16,533 nucleotides of DNA from positions 1-16,533 of the forward strand of contig JARFPR010000410.1 of the NCBI GenBank assembly GCA_029288195.1, in the 5' to 3' direction. The first letter of the stretch is position 1. Each line of letters opens with the position of its first letter. Position numbers and translations under genes: made by a program. The notes beneath the pieces were generated by a model that saw nothing but the letters and a program-made list of their open reading frames with translations, was not told where the DNA came from and did no database searches. This document shows positions 1 to 6,905 of this stretch, one piece after another. Source of the DNA: Gammaproteobacteria bacterium. Lineage in GTDB: Bacteria; Pseudomonadota; Gammaproteobacteria; GCA-001735895.

Positions 1-1340
1 TGATTGGCAACACACCCATCCTGAAACTCAAACAGTTCGATACCGGCCCTTGTGAACTGTTTATAAAAATGGAATCCGAGAATCCGGGCGGATCGATAAA
101 AGACAGGATTGCTGTAACCATGATCGAAGCTGCCGAAGAGGAAGGCAAAATCCAGCCTGGTGGCACGATAATTGAGGCGACCGCCGGGAATACCGGTCTG
201 GGCCTCGGCCTGGTCGCCGCACAAAAGGGTTACAAGTTGATCCTGGTGATTCCGGACAAAATGAGCCCTGACAAGATACGCCACATCCGCGCCATGGGCG
301 TCGACGTGCGCCTGACCCGTTCGGACGTTCAGAAAGGCCACCCGGAATACTACCAGGACTATGCCAAGCGCCTCGCTGCCGAAATCCCGAACTCGTATTT
401 TATCGACCAGTTTTCCAATCCCAACAATCCAAAAACCCATCGCGTCGATACCGGGCCGGAAATTCTGCGCCAAATGGAGGGCAAGCTCGATGCCATGGTA
501 GTCGGTGTGGGATCGAGCGGCACCGTAACCGGGCTTGGCTGGTACTTCCATGAACACGCACCCGGCTGCGAAATGATCGTCGCCGACCCGGAAGGCTCGA
601 TTCTTGCCGAAACCATCAACACCGGTCATACACCGCAGGCAGGTTCCTGGCTGGTCGAGGGTATCGGCGAGGATTTCATGCCACCGATTTGCGATATCAG
701 CCTGGTCAAGAAAGGCTACTCGGTCAGTGACAGGGACGCATTTCAAGCCCAACGTGAATTATTGCGCAAGGAAGGGATCATAGCGGGCTCGTCGACCGGC
801 ACCCTGCTGACAGCGGCACTACGCTACTGTCGCGAACAAACCACACCGAAGCGCGTGCTGACGTTTGCCTGCGATACCGGTAACAAGTATTTAAACAAGT
901 CTTTTAACGATTCCTGGCTGGCCGACCAGGGCCTGCTGGAACGTGAAAGTCACGGTGATTTACGCGACCTGATCGCGCGACCGATGGATAGCGGCGATGT
1001 GGTCACAGTAACTTCCGAGGACAACCTGATCACTACCTACAAGCGTATGCGCATGTTCGACGTGTCACAATTACCGGTGGTAGACGATGGCCATATTGTC
1101 GGTTTGATCGACGAATCGGATATTTTACTGGGTATTTACGAAGACGAGGACAACTTCCAGATGAAAGTCGCAGAAGTGATGGTCAAAGGGCTCGAAACCG
1201 TGGCCCCGTCGGCCGACATCGACGATATTGTTTCGCTGTTCAAAGAAGACAAGGTAGCAATCATTGCCGATGGCAATAATTTTTACGGCTTGATCACCCA
1301 GATTGACTTGATTAACCACCTGCGCAAGACCATGGACTAG
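1..1340 (+). CDS. Cystathionine beta-synthase, PLP enzyme with C-terminal CBS domain pair (5' end cut by window)
   Basis: A PLP-dependent fold-type II enzyme expected to condense serine (or an activated serine) with homocysteine to cystathionine in the cytoplasm. The frame is open from base 3, reading IGNTPILKL, so the real start lies left of the window and the ATG at 69 is internal. The PLP lysine sits in NPGGSIKDR (codon 99-101). The substrate loop TAGNTG follows at about 180-197, and the phosphate-binding loop GSSTGT at about 786-803. After roughly base 970 comes a CBS-domain pair (ARPMDSGDVVTVTSEDN to the C-terminus), which separates it from plain cysteine synthases. Such Bateman modules usually bind adenosyl ligands; what this one senses is not visible. 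Probably only 10-20 residues are missing. The stop is TAG at 1338. A cysteine synthase with an accessory CBS module is the alternative. Confidence 0.9.
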   Translation, partial: IGNTPILKLKQFDTGPCELFIKMESENPGGSIKDRIAVTMIEAAEEEGKIQPGGTIIEATAGNTGLGLGLVAAQKGYKLILVIPDKMSPDKIRHIRAMGVDVRLTRSDVQKGHPEYYQDYAKRLAAEIPNSYFIDQFSNPNNPKTHRVDTGPEILRQMEGKLDAMVVGVGSSGTVTGLGWYFHEHAPGCEMIVADPEGSILAETINTGHTPQAGSWLVEGIGEDFMPPICDISLVKKGYSVSDRDAFQAQRELLRKEGIIAGSSTGTLLTAALRYCREQTTPKRVLTFACDTGNKYLNKSFNDSWLADQGLLERESHGDLRDLIARPMDSGDVVTVTSEDNLITTYKRMRMFDVSQLPVVDDGHIVGLIDESDILLGIYEDEDNFQMKVAEVMVKGLETVAPSADIDDIVSLFKEDKVAIIADGNNFYGLITQIDLINHLRKTMD

Positions 1341-1479
1341 CGGCGACCCGGCCAGTCGAGAAACAAAGTTTTCACCACCCGGGAATCACGCCCCTGCCTG
1401 ATCCTGAAAGCGTAATTCTCGGCTACCCGGTCCCAGGCAAATTCGGCTGCGGGATTTGGCCCTGCATAAGCTGGCCGTT

Positions 1480-1508
1480 TTGACTTCCTTCTGAAAACAT
1501 TATTAAAT
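1480..1508 (+). promoter_or_regulatory. Candidate sigma70 promoter for the stator-like pair
   Basis: TTGACT at 1480-1485 matches the -35 consensus at 5 of 6 positions. A 17-nt spacer separates it from TTAAAT at 1503-1508, which matches the -10 consensus at 4 of 6. Transcription would start near 1515, about 45 nt before the ATG at 1562. It lies in the 221-base gap after the cystathionine beta-synthase gene, so the channel pair probably has its own transcript. Prediction by eye only. Confidence 0.45.
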
Positions 1509-1561
1509 GCCGGTGCTCGCTCGGTCATTGAGATTACCTAAATCAACCAGAGATTCCCGCT

Positions 1562-2503
1562 ATGGAAGTTCGGCGCCTGCAGACCAGTCTCAGCCTGAAA
1601 ATTATCACCCAGTTTAGCGTTGTTGTCGCAGCGACGATCATACTGATCGTGCTGAATTTTGATGTTATTTACCCGTTTTACTTTAAAAACCAGCTAACCA
1701 ATATCGGAATTGCCATTAACAGTGCGATCCTGGGCCTGCTTATCATCGGCCTGGGTAGTATTCTTTATCACCTCTTGCGTTATCGACGGGAAGAAGCCTC
1801 TGTTGCTGCGTTTGTTAATAACGTTGACTCGTTAAAACCCGATTTAATGGAGGGCTTGCCCGCTGATTCGATCGTCGCGAACCGACACGAGACGATGCGT
1901 TCAATACAAAAAGCTAACGGTGAAATCAACCATGGTGCACTTGCTGCAATGCTAAACGCAGATGAAGCCACGCACTTCGGGTTGATCCGCTACGTCAACA
2001 ATATACTCATTCTAACCGGTGTATTCGGCACCATCGTATCGTTATCGGTCGCATTACTCGGTGCCTCCGATTTGATCGATTCGGCCGATGCCAGCCTCGG
2101 TGGCATGGGGCTGGTTATCCATGGTATGTCTACCGCGCTTTCGACAACCATTACCGCCATCGTTGCCTATGCCATATTCGGCTACTTTTACACGCGCCTG
2201 AATGACGTGCAAACCCATTTTCTGAGTGGCATCGAACACCTGACCTCGGTCTATCTGCTACCCCAGTATGTCCGCTCCGGTGAGGATATCGTCCATAAAA
2301 TGGGGGACCTGATCAAATCGGTCATCTATGCCGCTGACAACCTGAAAGCAACCCAGGAGCTTTACCATAATTCGGCGATGACGCTGCAGCAGACGATCAC
2401 CGCAAATCGAGAGCAAATAGATAACCTGAGCGACGAGATGGAGTCAATCAGGCACATATTGCGCGAAGGCTTCCGTCTGCCGCCTCCCGTGAAGGAGCAG
2501 TAA
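1562..2503 (+). CDS. MotA/TolQ/ExbB-family proton-channel subunit
   Basis: An inner-membrane protein of 313 residues that resembles the channel-forming subunit of ion-driven stator complexes (MotA, TolQ, ExbB). Predicted membrane segments lie at about 16-42, 48-72, 144-167 and 183-208. The third contains GVFGT (153-157) and the fourth ALSTTITAIVAYAIFGYFY (192-210), which match the family signature of a G-x-x-GT helix followed by an Ala/Thr-rich helix ending in aromatic residues. Residues 74-142 form a cytoplasmic loop, and 230-300 look like a long amphipathic helix. The stop is 6 nt before the downstream MotB/ExbD-like gene, as expected for a two-subunit channel. No tonB, tolA or flagellar gene is nearby, so the driven machine is unknown. 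No strong ribosome binding site precedes the ATG. Confidence 0.8.
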   Translation: MEVRRLQTSLSLKIITQFSVVVAATIILIVLNFDVIYPFYFKNQLTNIGIAINSAILGLLIIGLGSILYHLLRYRREEASVAAFVNNVDSLKPDLMEGLPADSIVANRHETMRSIQKANGEINHGALAAMLNADEATHFGLIRYVNNILILTGVFGTIVSLSVALLGASDLIDSADASLGGMGLVIHGMSTALSTTITAIVAYAIFGYFYTRLNDVQTHFLSGIEHLTSVYLLPQYVRSGEDIVHKMGDLIKSVIYAADNLKATQELYHNSAMTLQQTITANREQIDNLSDEMESIRHILREGFRLPPPVKEQ

Positions 2504-2509
2504 ACACCG

Positions 2510-3172
2510 ATGGATAGCGCTTTTCCATCCATTGGTGGTAGCCATGCCGGCATTGGCGGCGAAAACAGTTTCTGGCCATCGTTCACCGATATCATGATGG
2601 TGATCACGATGATTTTCCTGATGGCCACCAGCCTGCTGGTGGTTCGCAACTGGCAGCTGGTTGCTGAACTGCAGGAAAGTATCGCCGCGGAGCAAATTGC
2701 GTCGCAAATGATCGAGTCTACCTCGCTGGAAAACGCGACACTCGAAGAGCGCCTCGCCAACGCCGAACAAAGTAATTCTATTCTGCGCCTGCGCCTGTTA
2801 AAAAAGGAAGAGGAGCTCGATCTCGCTCAAACCGCAATACGTGAACAGGAAACGCGTATTGCCTCGATAGAATTGCAAAACAGCGAATTGAAATTCTCCC
2901 TCGAGCAGACACAGACGCAGTTGGCCACGGCAAATCTCGAGATCGATAGCGCGGCTACCCAATCAGAGGAATTGTCGCGACAGCTCGCGGCCCTGAATCA
3001 GCAGTTGGCGCAGCAAAAACTGGAAAGTGATCAAACCGTGGCCCTGCTGGATACAGCGCGCAAGCAGATCGAGGGGCTTTCCGAATCAAGCAAACGACAA
3101 CAACAAAGTATTGCCCAGCTAACCCAGGAAAAGGCATTGTTGAACCAGGAAATCGAATCCTACAATCAGTAG
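2510..3172 (+). CDS. MotB/ExbD-like membrane-anchored coiled-coil protein, ended by an in-frame TAG
   Basis: Partner subunit of the preceding channel protein. Residues 21-46 carry a single membrane segment with the stator signature FWPSFTDIMM; D27 is in the place of the proton-carrying aspartate of MotB/ExbD. From about residue 50 to the end the protein is Gln/Glu/Leu-rich heptad-like coiled coil that would project into the periplasm. The frame stops at TAG (3170-3172) after 220 residues, yet the same frame continues without a break to 3508, so the intact ancestor would be 332 residues. A CAG to TAG change in a Gln-rich stretch would explain it. AAGGAG at 2492-2497 lies 12 nt before the ATG. 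The truncated form keeps the anchor and coiled coil but loses the terminal domain. Confidence 0.7.
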   Translation: MDSAFPSIGGSHAGIGGENSFWPSFTDIMMVITMIFLMATSLLVVRNWQLVAELQESIAAEQIASQMIESTSLENATLEERLANAEQSNSILRLRLLKKEEELDLAQTAIREQETRIASIELQNSELKFSLEQTQTQLATANLEIDSAATQSEELSRQLAALNQQLAQQKLESDQTVALLDTARKQIEGLSESSKRQQQSIAQLTQEKALLNQEIESYNQ

Positions 3173-3508
3173 CTGCTGACACTCAAAGGTGACTACGAAA
3201 CGATCAAGTCTAAATATCAGGAATTAATCAAGCCGGCACGTACCGCCAGGGGCAAATACATTGCCCAGGTCTACTATGTCAAGGGCAAATCCGGTAACGT
3301 GATTCGATATAAACAACCCGGTGACAGGGATTTCAGCACGCTTAGCCTGGCCGAAGTCGAAACCCGCCTGACACAGCTAAAGCGTGAACATGGTAAAAAT
3401 CTCTACGTTAAGATTATTATCCCCGAGGACAGCGGGCTGACCTATAACGAAGCCTGGGAATTCATGCGTGGCCTGCTGGTCAAATATGACTACTACTACC
3501 AGGAGTAA
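3173..3508 (+). pseudogene. Detached C-terminal domain of the MotB/ExbD-like gene, downstream of the amber codon
   Basis: This stretch is in frame with the upstream gene and gives 111 codons after the TAG, ending at TAA (3506-3508). It first finishes the coiled coil (LLTLKGDYETIKSKYQELIK), then forms an alpha/beta domain. Its end, VKIIIPEDSGLTYNEAWEFM, resembles the periplasmic ExbD/TolR domain (a beta strand with Asp, then a helix). No ATG occurs in this frame before the domain. The GTG at 3299 has no convincing ribosome binding site and would cut the domain in two, so independent translation is unlikely. It is either a dead remnant, the product of stop-codon readthrough, or a sequencing error. 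Confidence 0.6.
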
Positions 3509-3599
3509 CTGGTTTTGGCAGCCGTCAACAGTGAACCCGGCGCAGTTCGGGCCACCCGGATTATCCAGTAAAGAGTTGATTTTCGCGAGGCGGGCTTGC

Positions 3600-3608
3600 T
3601 GTTACAAT
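3600..3608 (+). promoter_or_regulatory. Extended -10 promoter for tRNA-Arg
   Basis: TGT followed by TACAAT (3600-3608) forms an extended -10 element, with TACAAT matching the consensus at 5 of 6 positions. The best upstream -35-like hexamer, TTGATT at 3576-3581, is 21 nt away, which is too far, so the extended -10 would have to compensate. The expected start near 3615 leaves only a few leader bases before the mature tRNA at 3620. Confidence 0.45.
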
Positions 3609-3619
3609 TCCTGATTCAT

Positions 3620-3696
3620 GTCCCCGTGGCACAACTGGATAGCGCGACGCCCTCCTAAGGCGTAGGTTGCAGGTTCGATTCCTGCCGGGGACACCA
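3620..3696 (+). tRNA. tRNA-Arg (anticodon CCT)
   Basis: A 77-base cloverleaf with CCA encoded. The acceptor stem GTCCCCG (3620-3626) pairs with CGGGGAC (3686-3692), followed by discriminator A and CCA. The anticodon stem ACGCC pairs with GGCGT around the loop CTCCTAA, giving anticodon CCT, which reads AGG arginine codons. The T arm GCAGG-TTCGATT-CCTGC is perfect. The D stem GCAC/GCGC has one mismatch. Six T residues at 3698-3703 follow directly after the CCA. No second copy of the tRNA 3' end is seen in the window, so there is no sign that an element has integrated here. Confidence 0.96.
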
Positions 3697-3741
3697 CTTT
3701 TTTCCTGTCGAACAAAACACCCTGCCCCTGACGATTGTTTT

Positions 3742-5079
3742 ATGACCGATTCGACTTACCAGCAAAAGAAACAGGACTTAAGCGCTCAATTGCGCCACAG
3801 CACAGAAGCCGTTCGTCTTGAAAAAGCCACGTCCAACTTGTTCAGAACCCGTGACAATGCAGCTGGACCAAAACTTGACGTTCGTTCACTCAACCAGGTG
3901 CTGTCAGTCGATACGGAAAACCAGGTCGTCGAGGTCGAGGGTATGACGACCTATGAAAGCCTTGCCGATGCCTGTCTGCAACAAAACTGCATGCCACTGG
4001 TCGTGCCGCAACTGAAGTCAATTACGATTGGCGGCGCGGTTTCGGGTATCGGCATCGAGTCATCTTCTTTTCGTCATGGTCTTCCGCACGAGTCGGTGAG
4101 CAGCATGGATATCCTGCTTCCCGACGGTGAAGTCGTCAACTGCACGCCCGACAATGAGCATGCTGATCTGTTTTTCGGTATTCCCAACTCCTACGGAACA
4201 CTGGGCTACATACTCAAACTTACCGCCCGGACCATGTCGGTTAAACCGTTTGTCGAGCTTCGACACTTCCGTTATACCGATATTGACGACTACTTTTCTG
4301 CTGTCAAAGAGGCCTGTGAAAGCGACGTGGATTTCATTGATGGCTCGATTTTCAACGATCGCGAGCTTTACCTAACCAAGGGCAGGTTTACCGATACGGC
4401 CCCCTACACCAGCGATTACACCTGGTTGAAGATGTTCTTCCGCTCGATTCGGGAACGCAGCGAAGACTACCTGAGCGTGCACGACTATATCTGGCGCTGG
4501 GATACGGACTGGTTCTGGTGTTCGAAAAACCTGTACGTGCAAAACCTGCCGATGCGACTGATCCTCGGTCGAAGGCTGCTCAACTCGATCTCGTATCAGA
4601 AGGTCATGCGTTGGAATAATCGAGTCGGACTCACCACATTTATCAATAAACTACTGGATCGCCACCCCGAAGGAGTTGTCCAGGATGTCGACATCCCGAT
4701 TGAGAAGGCGCCTGACTTTCTGCGCTTTTTTGTCGAAGAGATAGGAATCCGGCCGGTCTGGATGTGCCCCATCGGAGGCCATGACCCAACGCGGCGTTAC
4801 CCGTTATACCCGCTCCATGGCGACGGGCTTTTCATCAATTTCGGTTTCTGGGATATCGTGGCCAATCCCGACAAGCATGAAACCGGCTATTTCAACCGAA
4901 AAGTAGAAGCAAAAGTGAGCCAGCTCGGCGGCATTAAATCTCTCTATTCCGATGCCTACTATGACGAGGACAATTTCTGGCAACTATACGATGGTGAACA
5001 ATATTTTAAACTAAAACAGAAGTACGACCCGCAGGGTCGCCTGAAAAATCTTTACCAGAAGTGCGTGCTCAAGCAGTAG
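3742..5079 (+). CDS. DHCR24-like FAD-dependent oxidoreductase, possible fatty-acid methylene reductase
   Basis: A 445-residue flavoprotein of the vanillyl-alcohol-oxidase fold, closest by eye to delta(24)-sterol reductase (DHCR24). The FAD-binding domain carries TIGGAVSGIGIESSSFRHG (95-113), LLPDGEVVNCTP (125-136) and NSYGTLGYILKLT (149-161). The C-terminal part has QDVDIP (314-319), PVWMCPIGG (338-346), SDAYYDEDNFWQLYDG (403-418) and YDPQGRLKNLYQKCV (428-442), all with DHCR24 counterparts. The open frame extends upstream into the tRNA; the ATG at 3742 is chosen because earlier starts overlap the tRNA. No sterol genes are visible. Actinobacterial TmsA/BfaA-type proteins, which reduce 10-methylene to 10-methyl fatty acyl chains, are to my knowledge of this family and pair with a Cfa-like methyltransferase. 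One lies convergent next door, so a lipid substrate is the preferred inference. Confidence 0.8.
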   Translation: MTDSTYQQKKQDLSAQLRHSTEAVRLEKATSNLFRTRDNAAGPKLDVRSLNQVLSVDTENQVVEVEGMTTYESLADACLQQNCMPLVVPQLKSITIGGAVSGIGIESSSFRHGLPHESVSSMDILLPDGEVVNCTPDNEHADLFFGIPNSYGTLGYILKLTARTMSVKPFVELRHFRYTDIDDYFSAVKEACESDVDFIDGSIFNDRELYLTKGRFTDTAPYTSDYTWLKMFFRSIRERSEDYLSVHDYIWRWDTDWFWCSKNLYVQNLPMRLILGRRLLNSISYQKVMRWNNRVGLTTFINKLLDRHPEGVVQDVDIPIEKAPDFLRFFVEEIGIRPVWMCPIGGHDPTRRYPLYPLHGDGLFINFGFWDIVANPDKHETGYFNRKVEAKVSQLGGIKSLYSDAYYDEDNFWQLYDGEQYFKLKQKYDPQGRLKNLYQKCVLKQ

Positions 5080-5137
5080 TACTCTGACTCGGAAATATCA
5101 TTGAAAAAGACGCGTAGCCGCTTTGGTTGTGCGACCC

Positions 5138-6508
5138 TCAAACGTCGGTCAGCTCCCGCTGTGACGTCGACCGGGCTTCCTGATCTCGATAAAGGTGAGC
5201 GCGCGACCAGGGCAACTGGTTATTTCTGCTTCTTGAAAAAACAACCTGGAATAGCTGCAGTTCACCAACGTTGAAGGCCGCGATCGATCCAGCGAGATAA
5301 AGCCGCCAGGCCCTGACAAACTCCTCATCCATCATCGAACCAACCTTGTCGGTGTTTGCCTCGTACCTGTCCAGCCAATGCTGCAGGGTCCTGGAGTAAT
5401 GCAGGCGCAGATTCTCCACGTCGAGGATCGACAGATGGTTCGGTTCAAATATTCGCATCATTTCCTTTAGGCTAGGCGGATAAGCACCCGGGAAGATGCG
5501 CCGCTCTATCCAGGCATTCATCGGCGCCGGCCGGTTACGGCCAATCGTATGGATCAGCCCACGACCACCTGGTTTCAGGCAACGGTCAATCACCTTGCCG
5601 AGTGTCGCAAAATCGGCCTTGCCAACGTGTTCCAGCATACCCACCGAGACAAAGGCATCGTACTTGCCAGCAATATTTCGATAATCATCGAGTACGTATT
5701 GAACCTTGTCAGCCAGGCCTTCCTTTTCCGCCACACAATGCGCATGCGCAACCTGCTCTTTCGAAATGTTGTAGGCCTTGACGTTGACACCGTAATGCCT
5801 GGCCATGAACAGGGCTAGCCCACCCCAGCCACAACCCGCTTCGACAACGCTATCACCTGGCTTGAGCTGCAACTTGCGGCATACATGGTGCAATTTGGCA
5901 ACCTGCGCCTGTTCCAGGGTCATGTCCGGGTCCGCAAAATAGGCGCAGGTATACTGCATAACCTCGGTATCCAGCCATAACTTGTAGAAATCGTTGCCGA
6001 TATCGTAATGGTGGTAGATATTGTCTTTCGCCTTGTCGTGAGAGTTGGCAATGCGTCGGTGTCCCAGCCAAATTATGGCTCGCTTAAACCAGCCGCCTCT
6101 GCCGCCGTCCTCGAGATTCGAATAGATAATCTCCGAAAACCTGACCAGATCGCCTTCGACCGTGGCCTGACCGGTCGAATACAAATCGCCGAAATAAAGC
6201 TCGGGATTCAAAATGGTTTTGATCATCGCACTGCGATTGTAATAGCGAATAGTCGCGATCGGATTCGTGACCGGCGGTGTAACCGCAACGCCGTCCCAGA
6301 GTATTAGCACAATGGGAGGATTTCCCACCACTTCCAGCATTTGCCGGGCAATCCAGCGGTCCAGTTGAGTTACAACAGAGGGGGTCACGCGGGTATTACG
6401 CGGTTCGGACAGGATCATCCCTGGCCTTGCCGAGACAGCTATATCTTCCTTAGCTCCATGTGACGCGTGTTCAGCCATCTCATTTTCAAAATTAGCATTC
6501 GCACTCAT
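5138..6508 (-). CDS. Cyclopropane-fatty-acyl-phospholipid synthase family methyltransferase
   Basis: An AdoMet-dependent enzyme of 456 residues that modifies double bonds of membrane phospholipid acyl chains. AdoMet motif I is VVEAGCGWGG (221-230). Residues matching the E. coli Cfa active site are present: C188 in YTCAYF, E293 in GMLEHVG, H320 and I322 in IHTIG, and Y371 in LHYSRT. E. coli Cfa has 382 residues; the extra length is mainly an N-terminal domain (about 40-140), seen in the longer Cfa/UfaA-type proteins. ATG 6508 is preferred to an in-frame GTG at 6517. The gene is convergent with the FAD oxidoreductase, 58 nt apart. The product may be a cyclopropane ring or, if the enzyme acts as TmsB/BfaB does, a methylene branch that the neighbour then reduces. 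Sequence alone does not decide. Confidence 0.9.
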   Translation of the reverse strand: MSANANFENEMAEHASHGAKEDIAVSARPGMILSEPRNTRVTPSVVTQLDRWIARQMLEVVGNPPIVLILWDGVAVTPPVTNPIATIRYYNRSAMIKTILNPELYFGDLYSTGQATVEGDLVRFSEIIYSNLEDGGRGGWFKRAIIWLGHRRIANSHDKAKDNIYHHYDIGNDFYKLWLDTEVMQYTCAYFADPDMTLEQAQVAKLHHVCRKLQLKPGDSVVEAGCGWGGLALFMARHYGVNVKAYNISKEQVAHAHCVAEKEGLADKVQYVLDDYRNIAGKYDAFVSVGMLEHVGKADFATLGKVIDRCLKPGGRGLIHTIGRNRPAPMNAWIERRIFPGAYPPSLKEMMRIFEPNHLSILDVENLRLHYSRTLQHWLDRYEANTDKVGSMMDEEFVRAWRLYLAGSIAAFNVGELQLFQVVFSRSRNNQLPWSRAHLYRDQEARSTSQRELTDV

Positions 6509-6566
6509 CGCTTTCACTCACATCTAGAGTTCCACGGAACCTAAGAGTAATAAATTTTTAGCCTTA

Positions 6567-6905
6567 TTACAAAGCCGAAGACCCAGATTCGCCAGTTCTA
6601 ATGCGTACTACATGATCCAGATCAGTTACAAAGATCTTGCCATCACCGATTTTTCCGGTTTTAGCAGAATCTATAATCGAATCAATGACCTGGTCTACCA
6701 GCTCGTCGTCAACGGCAACGTCTATTTTGACCTTTGGAATATAATCGACCACGTATTCCGCACCACGATATAGCTCGGTATGGCCTTTCTGGCGGCCGAA
6801 ACCCTTGACCTCGTAAACGGTCAATCCGTTGATACCGATATCCGATAACGCGGCACGAACGTCATCCAGTTTGAACGGCTTGATAACTGCACTGACTATT
6901 TTCAC
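6567..6905 (-). CDS. glnB: Nitrogen regulatory protein P-II (GlnB/GlnK family)
   Basis: A 112-residue trimeric signal protein that reports 2-oxoglutarate, ATP/ADP and glutamine status. The T-loop GHTELYRGAEYVVDYIPK (41-58) contains Y51, the uridylylation site. The C-terminal signature KTGKIGDGKIFV and the RIRTGE end are intact, and the length is exactly that of the family. Position 54 is Asp, as in E. coli GlnB (GlnK has Asn), and no amtB is adjacent, so GlnB is preferred, though the split is unreliable outside enterics. The start is GTG within a GTGA overlap with the rlmD stop, implying translational coupling, and the gene ends in tandem stops TAATAA. It is the last gene of the cysM-exonuclease-rlmD run. 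Confidence 0.94.
   Translation of the reverse strand: MKIVSAVIKPFKLDDVRAALSDIGINGLTVYEVKGFGRQKGHTELYRGAEYVVDYIPKVKIDVAVDDELVDQVIDSIIDSAKTGKIGDGKIFVTDLDHVVRIRTGESGSSAL

Noticed and set aside
1337..1528. A 63-codon minus-strand frame in the gap between the cystathionine beta-synthase gene and the channel gene; its segment FAWDRVAENY faintly recalls the tail of some glycosyltransferases.
   Set aside because: No ribosome binding site, an in-frame stop four codons upstream of its ATG, no second segment of such a protein nearby, and it overlaps the end of the cystathionine beta-synthase gene. Too weak to call a gene or a remnant.
3170..3172. Genome-wide recoding of TAG (for example pyrrolysine or glutamine).
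   Set aside because: Several unrelated, full-length genes in the window end at TAG in the expected place, so TAG acts as a normal stop here.
3299..3508. A separate 69-residue gene starting at GTG 3299.
   Set aside because: It is the same frame as the interrupted stator partner, the GTG lies inside the C-terminal domain and no ribosome binding site precedes it. It is better read as the detached end of that gene.
1562..3508. A Zorya-type anti-phage system, suggested by the ZorA/ZorB-like proton-channel pair.
   Set aside because: The channel subunit lacks the long ZorA tail, the partner lacks an OmpA-type domain, and no helicase or nuclease effector gene follows; the next features are a tRNA and a flavoprotein.
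3620..3760. An integration site for a mobile element at the tRNA-Arg gene.
   Set aside because: No integrase gene, no repeat of the tRNA 3' end and no shift in gene type or composition is visible on either side within the window.
6529..6540. Perfect small palindrome GTTCC-AC-GGAAC between the PII gene and the methyltransferase gene.
   Set aside because: The 5-bp arms with a 2-nt centre cannot form a good terminator hairpin, there is no T-run in the right place, and a palindrome this short occurs easily by chance.
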